From Gautieria morchelliformis (Eukaryota; Basidiomycota; Agaricomycetes; Gomphales; Gomphaceae), in NCBI GenBank assembly GCA_015179125.1, contig WHVA01000209.1:62001-126000 (forward strand): 64,000 nucleotides of DNA, given 5' to 3'. The position numbers were made by a program, and so were the translations under genes. The notes under the pieces are model-generated. The model was not told the origin of the DNA, made no database searches, and saw only the letters and a list, made by a program, of their open reading frames with translations. Positions 11,182-22,065 of the stretch are shown here, in pieces (position 1 is the stretch's first letter; each line of letters begins with the position of its first letter).

Positions 11182-11979
11182 GGCGTTAAGTCCGTGGAAA
11201 TCAATGCAGAGGTGGAGAGATCCATCCTTCTTCTTCTTGACGAAAAGGACCGGAGTGCCGTGTGGAGACAGTGATGGGTGGATAAAGCCCATGTTGAGGT
11301 GTTCATCGATGAACTCTCAGAGAGTCTGGAGTTCACTTTGCGAAAGGGAGTAGATTGGTCCAAGGGGCGGACATGCTCCTTCTTCCAAATCTATCTTCAA
11401 ATTGTAAGGTCGATGTTCACCAGGTTTATCGGCTTTGGCCTTGTTGAACATCTCCAGGAAGTTGTGATATTCTTCTGGAACTAAGCTCATGTCGACTGGA
11501 GCGAAAGTTGAAGCGGAACAAGCCTTAACTGAAGCTGAATTGGAGAGATGAATCTGAAAGACAGTCGAATCTTCTTGCCGTTGCAATATGCGGAAAGCAG
11601 TGGCGTAAACAAGAGCAATTTGAGGAGCTTCGAGGGACGGAGTTGCTAAAGCGGGACTGGAGTGTGGAACTGAATCTGCGAGCGGAGTTGCAGAAGAGGC
11701 TTTAGCCATCTTTGCGGACGACGTTGGAATAGACGGAAGATGATCCAGGGTACAGGACTGTATCTGACCCAATGCCCAGTTAATCGATGAATGATAGCAG
11801 GTGAGCCAATTGTGTCCTAGTACAATGGAACAGCTAGCATCTAGTGGAGTAATGTAAAACGTAACTTCATGGTTGTCCCCAGTAGTGAAACGGATAGACG
11901 GGTCTACGACTTGTGATATTGCCATATTGGATGACCCATCGAAAAGGCAGAGCAGAATTGTCGGAATATTGCGGGTTGG
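11182..11979 (-). pseudogene. Family A protease end and RT N-terminus
   Basis: From right to left on the minus strand: RNIPTILLCLFDG and MAISQVVDPSIRF, then SCSIVLGHNWLTCYH (protease C-terminal ILGxNWL-type motif), a Ser/Ala-rich spacer, YHNFLEMFNKAKADKP, then RT entry [20 protein letters not shown] and DFHGLNA up to the solo LTR. Two frames are used, so at least one slip exists. The protease active-site Asp lies beyond 11979 and is lost. Confidence 0.7.
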
Positions 11980-12458
11980 TGTAAGGGCAACCCTGGCTAG
12001 TTGTGGAGATCACACTACCACACAACTGACAAGGGGAAATCCAAAGTATGTATAAATGAACAGAGCATACAAGAGAGGGGTTCTCACCTGACAAGGGGAA
12101 ATCCAAAGAGAAAAGTCTAAGGACCCCCAATGTCAGCGAGCCCGTATTATACTACGCTGCGCAGCCAGGGACAACGCTTGGCACCCGCCATCAACCCTGC
12201 ATCCCCCTGACCCTTGATCGACCCTTGATGCCACCTATTATGCGAGTCGCTTGATTTCCGACACTGTTCCGGGGCGGAAGTCGGAAATTGGAGTGGAACT
12301 GGCAAGGCGAACGGAACTGGTGGAAGTTCTCCCAGAAGCGGAATCGTTCCCGAAAGCGGATGCGGAGATGGAATCGGAACCGGAAGCGGAGTCGGAAATG
12401 GAGTCGGAACTGGGTGTGGTGTCGGAACTGGAAATGGAAAACAGGGTGTCCCCTGACA
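11980..12458 (-). mobile_element. Family B LTR1 (3' LTR of B1)
   Basis: About 479 bp, TGTAAGGGCAACCC...GTGTCCCCTGACA. It holds a 62-bp-spaced direct repeat of TGACAAGGGGAAATCCAAAG (12027 and 12089). It differs from LTR2 by one single-base gap and one substitution by eye. The B1 pol frame continues into this LTR and stops at 12238. The half nearest 12458 is packed with CGGAA words. Confidence 0.88.
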
Positions 12459-14700
12459 TCACCCCCCCTCTAGCGTGCTGCGTCCTCGAAGCGCGGGACA
12501 CAAGGGATTGAAATGCCAGCGAGCGGATTCGGCGAGGGGCACCTGGATGTGTCCTGTAGAACTCCCGGAGTTTGTCAGGAGCGGAAACATCTTGCTCCGG
12601 GACCCACGAATTCTCCTCGTACCCATACCCTTCCCATTTCACGAGGAATTGGAGTCGTCCTCGCACAAACCGGCTGTCCAGGATCCGTTCTACCACGTAG
12701 TGCTCTTCCCCATCTACAATTTCTGGCGGAGGTGGTGGATGAGCCTTCCGACGTGGAATTGGGTCCTCAAGCATAGGGAGTAACTTCACCACGTTGAAGA
12801 CGGGGTGGAGGCGGGACATGGACATCGGAAGTCGGAGGCGGTATGCATTCCGCCCAACCCTCCGCGTCACTGTGAAGGGCCCAAGGTAGCGGTGGGCAAG
12901 CTTCTGCGAAGGGCGTGTGGTGCGGATGTCACTTGCATCTAGGTACACCTTGTCTCCAACTTGGTACTCTGGGGCAGGAACCCGGCGTCTGTTGTAGTAC
13001 CTTGCCATGTCATCCTTGGCCTTCGCAAGGGCCGACTTGGCTTCCGAAAGGGTGGAGTCCATGCGGTCTCGGAACTCATTGACCGTCTCGAGTCGGGAGT
13101 CAGCCTGGCGTGGTTCGAAGCCCATCCGCGGGTGTCGTCCGGAGTCAAGCATGAAGGGAGTCTGTTGCGTGGCGGAATGGACATGGTTGTTGTATTGGAA
13201 TTCCGCCAGCGGAAGTAACTCATCCCAGTCATCCTGCCTCTCATTGACAAAGAGGCGGAGATATTGCTCCAACTCCTGATTGACCCGTTCCGTCTGTCCG
13301 TCACCCTGCGGATGGTACGCTGTGGTGGTAGCCAGCTTTATGCCGAGCAGGCGGTAGAGCTCCCGAGTCAGTTCCGCGACAAACTGCGGACCTCGGTCGG
13401 AAACGACTTGCTTCGGGAGCCCATGCAACTTCCAGACATGTGCAAGGAACAGGCGGGCCGCTCCGAGGGCTGTGATCGTCGTGTGCGTCGGAATGAAGTG
13501 GGACACCTTGCTCACCGAATCCACGACGTTCATGATCGCGTCGTAGCCATGAGACTCTGGGAGTTCAACGATGAAGTCGACACTGATGGTGTCCCAGCGG
13601 GATTCGGGAATCGGGAGCGGAACAAGTTCTCCGACGGGCGGACGTCGTTGCGCTTTGGTTCGGAGACAAAGGTCACACGTCTTCACGTACTGTCCGATGT
13701 AGCGGGACATCTGAGGCCACCAGTAATTCCGAGCCACTAACTCCAGCGTCTTCCACCTGCCAGCATGCCCAGCGACCCGTGTGTCATGGTGCTGGGACAC
13801 GATGCGACGGCGGAGGTCCGCCCCACCCGGAACATAGACCTTGCCTCTGAAGTGGAGCAGTCCATCACGTTCCGACCATTCCGCTGCCCGTACAGACCGT
13901 GAGTGCCCCTTCCGGAGTTCCTCCACTGCCTTCACCACCGACTCCTCCTTCTCTCCATTCCGGTACTGCCTCCGGATATCCCGGAGCATTTCCGCTTCCG
14001 CCCCAATTGCAGTTACTCCTTCTAGGGCACGGATTGCAAAGAGACTTGGGCGGAGCAGTGTCATATCCGCGTTGTCTCCACTTCCGCTTCCGTGATCCGC
14101 GCGGCGGGATAGGGCATCGGGCTTGCCCATGGTGCGGCCGGGGCGGTGGTGGAGCATGAAGTCAAACCGGGACAGGTGTAGGGACCACCGTGCTTGTCGT
14201 CGGTTCAACTTCTTAGACGTGCGGAAATACTCAAGGTTCTTGTGGTCTGTCCAGATCTCAAATGGGCATAGAGCACCCTCGAGGAAGTGTCGCCACTCCT
14301 CTAGCGCTCGGATGATTGCCAGCATCTCCTTGTCATGGATCTCGTAGTTCCGCTCGACCGGACTGAGACTCTTAGAGAAGAAGGCAATCGGATGCCACCC
14401 CCCACCTTCTTCCGATGACTGTTGCGACAAGACCGCTCCGGTAGCTGCGTCGGAAGAATCCGCCTCCACTCGGTAAGGGCGAGAGTCGTCGGGAAAGATC
14501 AGAACCGGGGCGGAAGTGATCAGCTCTTTGAGTTTGTCAAAGGAGACCCGTTCCGGCTCTCCCACCGCCATCCAACCTCCTTCTTGGTGAGGTCGAAGAG
14601 GGCACGGGCGTGGCAGGAGAAGTCCTTGATGAACCGCCGGTAGAAATTGACAAACCCAATGAAGGACTGGACTTCCTTCTTGTTCCGCGGCACCGGCCAA
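12238..14700 (-). pseudogene. B1 pol, C-terminal part: RNase H, integrase, chromodomain, LTR-encoded tail
   Basis: Open frame of about 820 codons; true homology starts at GEPERVSFDKLKELIT (about residue 47), upstream residues being out of frame. RNase H (RVEADSSDAATGAVLSQ, near 80; then DHKNLEYFRTSKKLNRRQ), integrase H2C2 (HHDTRVAGHAGRW...CDLCLRTK, about 303-350), catalytic core (SVDFIVELP near 372, VVSDRGPQF, QTERVNQELEQ) and chromodomain ([14 protein letters not shown]...[17 protein letters not shown], about 663-720). The last 73 codons lie inside LTR1 and are Ser/Asp-rich. It is separated from the N-terminal part by a single missing C in a C-run at about 14561; B2 has one more C there. Otherwise open throughout, so B1 pol is only lightly damaged. 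Confidence 0.85.
12459..12471 (-). promoter_or_regulatory. Polypurine tract of B1
   Basis: Minus strand reads AGAGGGGGGGTGA directly next to the LTR start TGTCAGGGG. This is the expected primer site for plus-strand DNA synthesis in an LTR retrotransposon, and it closely matches the tract of family E at 31619. Confidence 0.75.
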
Positions 14701-16424
14701 TCCGACACACCGGAAACCTTGACGGGGTCCATTTCCACCTTTCCTTCCGACACGATCACCCCAAGATACTCTATCCGAGTCCGCTCAAATTCGCACTTTT
14801 CCGGCTTGAGACACAGGTTGTACTCCCGGAGTCGTTCCAGCACTCTCCGCACGACTTCCCGATGTTCGGACATTGTTTTTGTGAAGATGAGGATGTCATC
14901 GAGGTAGACGCAGACAACCCCTTCTGCTATCATGTCACGGAAAATGTCATTCATCATTGTCTGGAACGTGGCAGGACTGTTGGTGAGGCCAAAGAACATG
15001 ACCTGTGGCTCAAAGAGTCCTCGGTTGGTGCGGAATGCGGCCTTCCACTCATCTCCCTCCCGGATCCGGACATTATTGAAGCCCCAGCGGACATCCAGCT
15101 TGGTGAAGTACTTCGCCCCGCGGAGTTGTGTGATCAATTCGGAAATGAGCGGAATGGGGTACCGGTTCTTGATCGTGATCGCATTCAAGGCCCGGTAATC
15201 CTGCACAAGTCTGAGCGAGCCGTCCTTCTTCTTGATGAAGAACACCGGAGATGCCATGGGTGACTTGGAGGGGCGGATCCTCCCTGTACGGAGATTTTCC
15301 GCAAGGAATGCATCGAGCTCTACCTGCTCCTTGGGTGACAGCGGGTAGACCTTGCAGTTGGTGGGCTTCGACCCAGGCTCCAACTCGATGGCATGGTCCC
15401 ACAGTTTCCGCGGAGGCAGGGCATCAAACGACTCCTTAGAGAAGACGTCCTCAAACTCCCGCAGGTACTCCGGAATTTCCGCCTCCACTCTATCATACCT
15501 CTTAGAGGCTTCAGCAAGGCGTTGCGAAATATTTCCGGTGGCGCGGATGTGTTCCGCCTCCGGCGGAAGGTTTACGTACAGCAAGCGCTCCCCTTCCGTC
15601 AGAGCGTCTTCCAGGCCGAGTCGGATGACGTCGGAATCGGAATTGGAAGGGGGATCCGGGTCAAATTCCGCTTCCGAGTCTTCTTCTGCAAGCAGTGGAT
15701 GGGGGCCGGAACGACATGTCTGTATGAGCCGTTCGGTCTTCCGCTGCTCCTGGTGCTCCTTCCGCACTTCCGACCGGCACATGTGACACTTGGCTGGACA
15801 TCGACTCATCAGTACCTTCCGAGTCTGCCAATTGATCTCCGGGTTGTGCTCTTGAAGCCAGGTAAACCCAAGGATGATGTCTTGCTTCCCCAGGCTGGTG
15901 ACAGCGAAGGAAGTGCGTTCCGAGTGCCCATCGTAGCGGAGAATTGTGTCCACTATCTCCGTGATGGACCCTGCCTCATTGGGGCTTCCATCCACATTGA
16001 ACACCGGGATTGCACGTTGCAACTTCCGCGTCGTCAGTCGGTTCCGTTCCACATAGTCCCGGTCCATAAACTGACCAGTGGCCCCGCAATCGACAAGGGC
16101 GGGTCCGGATTTGACTTCCGCCGTATCTGTCGTCTGGATCTCTACCTTAATGACTAGTGACTTGGGGCCAGGGGTGGCAGCAACGACATAGCGCTTCGGA
16201 AGGCGTCTCTCCCAAGGGCGGATGCGGGATAGACGGGGTGTCGGATTTGGCTTTTGTGTGACTTTATCCGGTGGGTCTGTATGAAGTGAGGGGAGTCGGG
16301 GCTTTTCATTCTCTACTTCAAGACAGGCAAACCGGTTATGTACAGGCAGCAGGGGCACACATCTCACCCGCTGCGCGTCACAAAATCCGAGCATCTTCCG
16401 CTTCCGATGCGCCATGTTCCGCAT
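14520..16424 (-). pseudogene. B1 pol, N-terminal part: protease and RT
   Basis: Open frame of 634 codons. The aspartic protease motif is ALVDCGATGQFMD (about residue 109; Cys in place of the usual Ser/Thr), followed by IILGFTWLQEHNP. A pre-RT spacer reads FEDVFSKESFDALPPRKLWD; RT follows with VFFIKKKDGSLRLVQDYRAL (near 395), FGLTNSPATFQTMMN and VYLDDILIF (YLDD intact, near 503). The last dozen residues are out of frame after the missing C at about 14561. It overlaps the gag end, so Pol was probably made by ribosomal frameshifting from Gag. Confidence 0.85.
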
Positions 16425-16457
16425 TTTCGGAAACTCCTTCCGCAGTAGGCACTCCGC

Positions 16458-17700
16458 TTATGTCCGCAAGTGCGAGGAACTCTGGAAGGAGCTCGAGTTT
16501 CTCCTCGTGGTCATAAGCCGGATGTCAAATGCTTGGGGGTACTCGCGGGCATAGTGGCCTGGTTGTTGACATCGGAAGCAGGTGATAGTTCCGCGGCCTT
16601 TTCCGCGCATGCGGTCAACATCCATCGGGGCAGGGCCACTCTTCGAGGGAGGAGGGCTATGGTTCCTAATAGGAGCGGGCGGAGAAAGCGTCGGAAATAC
16701 TTTCCGCATGGGAATGAATGCGCTTCCGGATTTTGGCACAGGTGGAGTAGGACGAGTGGAACTGCGCGTCATATTCCGGCTCGTCTCCACGAAGGCCTCA
16801 TTTGCTTCCCTGTTCCGGGACACCCTCTGTGCAGCTTGGTACCACCCTTCCGGGTCATCAAAGTCCGGAGCTCCATCCCCAAGCAGCGCAACTTGGTTCT
16901 GGAGTGTCGGATCGAGTCCTCGTCGGAATTTGATGACGATCGTCTTGTCGTCATCATACTCCGCAAGGTCGATGAGCTCCTGGAAGCGATCGATATAGTC
17001 ATCGACCGGATCCTTGGCCTGGTACCAGCTGGTCCCCTCGAGCTTCGTAAGGGCTGTGAGCTGCTCATTTTTTGGGCAGAACTGGTCGGAAAATGTTTTC
17101 TCGAAGGCGTCCCAGTCCGGAAGTAGTTCCCCTTGCCCTTTGCTTCATGTCGGATCACCTTGTTTGCAAAACGGGATGCGCGGTCCGACTTGAAAAAGGA
17201 CAATGCCCAGTGAATCCGAGCCTGGTCGTTCGGAAAGAGGTCTCCGACAATTGCGAAGTAGATGCTGCATGTGTTGAAGAATGCGCGTCCCTTCTCCGAT
17301 CTCCGTCAAAGTCCGCCGGAGTTGCGGGTTTGACCTTTGCTAACTTCGCGGACTTTCTCTCTCCGCTAGTTCCGCTTTTCCGAAATCCGGATCATCCAAC
17401 ATTTCATTTCCACCACCTTGTGGAATATCTAACTTAGCCAAAATCGCTTGTAAGGCTGTTTCAATCGCGTCGGTCTTCATCCGGTTCCGCGTCAATTCCT
17501 CCTCCATATTCCGAAGACGATCGTCCGGATCCATGTCGGAAGGAGAAATGTGGGACGGGATTTCCGGGGTTGGGAGCTCGACGTAAGAAGGGCTGTCGTA
17601 CGCTGTGTGTGCGGAAGAGGTTGCGATCTCCGAGTCGCTGTCTCCGATTCCGAACGCACCTATGGCGGCTGCGACACGCCAGTACGACCGCCGGTCCTCT
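16458..17700 (-). pseudogene. B1 gag, frameshifted, zinc knuckle damaged
   Basis: Compared with the open B2 gag, B1 gag is split over several frames: an N-terminal piece (MDPDDRLRNMEEELTRNRM) that ends out of frame near 17365, a middle piece with slips near 17120, and a C-terminal piece at 16823-16458 with CFRCQQPGHYAREY. In the knuckle the last cysteine codon is TAC (plus-strand 16539-16541), so the CX2CX4HX4C motif has Tyr in its final position. A one-base loss after LMTT removes the normal C-terminus. Confidence 0.8.
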
Positions 17701-17719
17701 ATGGGAGAGACTTTTCTGC

Positions 17720-18199
17720 TGTAAGGGCAACCCTGGCTAGTTGTGGAGATCACACTACCACACAACTGACAAGGGGAAATCCAAAGTATGTATAAATGAA
17801 CAGAGCATACAAGAGAGGGGATTCTCACCTGACAAGGGGAAATCCAAAGAGAAAAGTCTAAGGACCCCCAATGTCAGCGAGCCCGTATTATACTACGCTG
17901 CGCAGCCAGGGACAACACTTGGCACCCGCCATCAACCCTGCATCCCCCTGACCCTTGATCGACCCTTGATGCCACCTATTATGCGAGTCGCTTGATTTCC
18001 GACACTGTTCCGGGGCGGAAGTCGGAAATTGGAGTGGAACTGGCAAGGCGAACGGAACTGGTGGAAGTTCTCCCAGAAGCGGAATCGTTCCCGAAAGCGG
18101 ATGCGGAGATGGAATCGGAACCGGAAGCGGAGTCGGAAATGGAGTCGGAACTGGGTGTGGTGTCGGAACTGGAAATGGAAAACAGGGTGTCCCCTGACA
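17720..18199 (-). mobile_element. Family B LTR2, shared by B1 and B2
   Basis: About 480 bp. It is the 5' LTR of B1 and the 3' LTR of B2. Relative to LTR1 it has one extra A (GGGGATTCTC) and ACACTTGG for ACGCTTGG. It keeps the internal 62-bp duplication that LTR3 lacks. Immediately to its right the B2 sequence reads TCACCTAGGTGG, so the polypurine run seen beside LTR1 is lost. Confidence 0.88.
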
Positions 18200-18203
18200 T
18201 CAC

Positions 18204-21200
18204 CTAGGTGGTCCTCGAAGCACGGACGAGGATGAAATGCCAACGAATCGGAGGGGGAGTTTGTCTTTGGGGCGGAAACATCTTGCTCCGGGACCCACGA
18301 ATTCTCTCGTACCCATACCCTTCCCATTTCACGAGGAATTGGAGTCGTCCTCGCACAAACCGGCTGTCCAGGATCCGTTCCACCACATAGTGCTCTCCCC
18401 ATCTACAATCTCTGGCAGAGGTGGCGGACGAGCCTTCCGACCTGGAATTGGGTCCTCAAGCATAGGGAGTAACTTCACCACGTTGAAGACGGGGTGGAGG
18501 CGGGACATGGACATCGGAAGTCGCAGGCGGTATGCATTCCGTCCAACCCTCCGCGTCACTGTGAAGGGCCCAAGGTAGCGGTGGGCAAGCTTCTGTGAAG
18601 GGCGTGTGGTGCGGATGTCACTTGCATCTAGATACACCTTGTCTCCAACTTGGTACTCGGGGCAGGAACCCGGCGTTGGTTGTAGTACCTCGCCATGTCA
18701 TCCTTGGCCTTTGCAAGGGCTGACTTGGCTTCCGAAAGGGTGGAGTCCATGCGGTCTCGGAACTCATTGACCGTCTCGAGTCGGGACTCAGCTGGCGTGG
18801 TTCGAAGCCCATCCGCGGGTGTCGTCCGGAGTCGAGCATGAAGGGAGTCTGTTGTGTGGCGGAATGGACATGGTTGTTGTATTGGAATTCCGCCAGTGGA
18901 AGTAACTCATCCCAATCGTCCTGCCTCTCATTGACAAAGAGGCGGAGATATTGCTCCAACTCCTGATTGACCCGTTTCCGTCTGTCCATCACCCTGTGGA
19001 TGGTACGCTGTGGTGGTAGCCAGCTTTATGCCGAGCAGGCGGTAGAGCTCCTGAGTCAATTCCGCGACAAATTGCGGACCTCGGTCAGAAACAACTTGCT
19101 TCGGGAGCCCATGCAACTTCCAGACATGTGCAAGGAACAGGCGGGCCGCTCCGAGGGCTGTGATCGTCGTGTGCGTCGGAATGAAGTGGGACACCTTGCT
19201 TACCGAATCCACGATGTTCATGATCGCGTCGTAGCCATGAGACTCTGGGAGTTCAACGATGAAGTCGACACTGATGGTGTCCCAGCGGGATTTGGGAATC
19301 GGGAGCGGAACAAGTTCTCCGATGGGCGGATGTCGTTGTGCTTTGGTTTGGAGACAAAGGTCACATGTCTTCACATACTGTCCAATGTAGCGGGACATCT
19401 GAGGCCACCAGTAATTCGAGCCACTAACTCCAGGTCTTCCACCTGCCAGCATGCCCAGCGACTTGTGTGTCGTGGTGCTGGGACACAATGCGGCGGCGGA
19501 GGTCCGCCCCACCTGGAACATAGACCTTGCCTCTGAAGTGGAGCAGTCCATCACGTTCCGACCATTCCGCTGCCCATACATACCGTGAGTGCCCTTTCCG
19601 AAGTTCCTCCACTGCCTTCACCACCGACTCCTCCTTCTCTCCATTCCGGTACTGCCTCCAGATATCCCGGAGCACTTCCGCTTCCGCCCCAACTGCAGTC
19701 ACTCCTTCTAGGGCGCGGAGTGCAAAGAGACTTGGGCGGAGCAGCGTCATATCCGCGTTGTCTCCACTTCCGCTTCCATGATCCGCACGGCGGGATAGGG
19801 CATCGGGCTTGCCCATGGTGCGGCCGGGGCGGTGGTGGAGCATGAAGTCGAACCGGGACAGGTGTAGGGACCACCATGCTTGTCGTCGGTTCAACTTCTT
19901 AGACGTGCAGAAATACTCGAGGTTTTTGTGGTCTGTCCAGATCTCAAATGGGCATAGAGCACCCTCGAGGAAGTGTCGCCACTCCTCCAGTGCTCGGATT
20001 ATTGCCAGCATCTCCTTGTCATGGATCTCATAGTTCTGCTCGACCGGACTAAGGCTCTTAGAGAAGAAGGCAATCGGATGCCACCCCCCACCATCTTCCG
20101 ATGACTGTTGTGACAAGACCGCTCCGGTAGCTGTGTCGGAAGAATCCGCTTCGACTCGATAAGGGCGAGAGTCGTCGGGAAAGACCAGGACTGGGGCGGA
20201 AGTGATCAGCTCTTTGAGTTTGTCAAAGGAGGCCTGTTCCGGCTCTCCCCACCGCCATCCAACTTCCTTCTTGGTGAGGTCGAAGAGGGTGCGGGCGTGG
20301 CAGGAGAAGTCCTTGATGAACCGCCGGTATAAATTGACAAACCCAATGAAGGACTGGACCTCCTTCTTGTTCTGCGGCACGGGCCAATCCGACACACCGG
20401 AAACTTTGACTGGGTCCATTTCCACCTTTCCTTCCAACACAATCACCCCAAGATACTCTATCCGCGTTCGCTCAAATTCGCACTTTTCCGGCTTGAGACA
20501 CAGGTTGTACTCCCGGAGCCGTTCCAGCACTCTCCGCACGACTTCCCGATGTTCGGACATGGTTTTTGTGAAGATGAGGATGTTGTCGAGGTAGACGCAG
20601 ACAACTCCTTCTGCTATCATGTCACGGAAAATGTGGTTCATCATCGTCTGGAACGTGGCAGGACTGTTGGTGAGGCCAAAGAACATGACCTGTGGCTCAA
20701 AGAGTCCTCGGTTGGTGCGGAATGCGGCCTTCCACTCGTCTCCCTCCCAGATCCGGACATTATTGAAGCCCCAGCGGACATCCAGCTTAGTGAAGTACCT
20801 TGCTCCGCGGAGTTGTGTGATCGTTCGGAAATGAGTGGAATGCGGTACCGGTTCTTGATCGTGATTGCATTCAAGGCCCGGTAATCCTGCACAAGTCTGA
20901 GCGAGCCGTCCTTCTTCTTGATGAAAAACACCGGAGATGCCATGGGCGACTTGGAGGGGCGGATCCTTCCTGTACGGAGGTTTTCCGCAAGGAATGCATC
21001 GAGCTCTACCTGCTCCTTGGGTGACAGCGGGTAGACTTTGCAGTTGGTGGGCTTTGACCCAGGCTCCAACTCGATGGTGTGGTCCCACAGCTTCCATGGA
21101 GGCAGGGCATTGAATGACTCCTTGGAAAAGACGTCCTCGACCTCCTGCAGGTACTCCGGAATTTCCGCCTCTACTCTATCATGCCTCTTGGAGGCTTCAG

Positions 21201-22065
21201 CAAGGCGTTGTGAAATGTTTCCGGTGGCGCGGATGTGTTCCGCTTCCGGCGGAAGGTTTACGTACAGCAAGCGCTCCCCTTCCGCCAGAATGTCTTCCGG
21301 GCCGAGTCGGATGACGCCGGAGTCGGAATTGGAATTGGAATCGGAAGTGGGATCGGGTTCAAATTCCGCTTCCGAGTCTTCTTCTGCAAGCAGTGGATGG
21401 GGGCCAGAACGACATGTCTGTATGAGCCGTTCGGTCTTCCGCTGCTCCTGGCGCTCTTTCCGCACTTCCGACCTGCACATGTGACACTTGGCTGGACATC
21501 GACTTATCAGTACCTCCCGAGTCTGCCAATTGATCTCCGGGTTGTGCTCCTGAAGCCAGGTAAACCCGAGGATGATGTCCTGCTTCCCCAGGCTGGTGAC
21601 TGCAAAGGAAGTGCGTTCTGAGTGTCCATCGTAGCGGAGAATTGTGTCTACTATCTCCGTGATGGACCCTGCCTCATTGGGGCTTCCATCCACATTGAAC
21701 ACCGGGATTGAACGCTGCAACCTCCGCGTGGTCAGTCGGTTCCGTTCCACATAGTCCCGGTCCATAAACTGACCAGTGGCCCCGCAATCGACGAGGGCGG
21801 GTCCAGATTTGACTTCCACCGTATCTGTTGTCTGGATCTCCACCTTAATGACTAGTGACTTGGGGCCAGGGGTGGCAGCAACAACATAGTGCTTCGGAAG
21901 GCGTCTCTCCCAAGGGCGGATGCGGGATGGATGGGGTGTTGGATTTGGTTTTTGTGTGACTTTATCCGGTGGGTCTGCACGAAGTGAGGGGAGTGGGGGC
22001 TTTTCATTCTCTACTTCAAGACAGGCAAACCGGTTATATACAGGCAGCAGGGGCACACATCTCAC
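18204..22065 (-). pseudogene. B2 pol, multiply frameshifted
   Basis: The same protease-RT-RNase H-integrase-chromodomain order as B1 but broken into at least five frames (22065-20641, 21097-19424, 19581-18928, 18992-18618, 18637-18204). Protease VDCGATGQFMD is present. RT keeps VFFIKKKDGSLRLV, but the catalytic box reads VYLDNILIF: the second Asp of YLDD is Asn (about 20582-20590). Integrase keeps QVVSDRGPQF and TTTAYHPQGDGQTE before a slip. The chromodomain part reads [15 protein letters not shown] and then frame is lost. Many differences from B1 are CpG transitions. Non-functional. Confidence 0.85.

Larger units (their letters stand above)
7303..11979 (-). mobile_element. Family A gypsy relic (chromovirus), minus strand, 3' two-thirds
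   Basis: Ty3/gypsy pol in the order expected on the minus strand: protease tail (11979), RT, RNase H, integrase, chromodomain (7303). It is interrupted by a solo family D LTR at 9936-11181 and truncated at 11979 by the family B array. The protease end (RNIPTILLCLFDG) matches family C at 45000 (HNIPTIPPRLFDG), so A and C belong to one lineage. Several stops and frame slips make it non-functional. The missing upstream part (gag, protease active site, 5' LTR) is not found on the far side of the family B array at 23850. Confidence 0.8.

Noticed and set aside
12251..12511. Plus-strand frames in the family B LTRs rich in Glu and Ser
   Set aside because: They are produced by the CGGAA-type repeats and mirror the LTR-encoded Pol tail on the minus strand.
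16470..17126. Long plus-strand frames across the family B internal regions
   Set aside because: They are antisense to gag and pol, and the same shadows appear in both B1 and B2.
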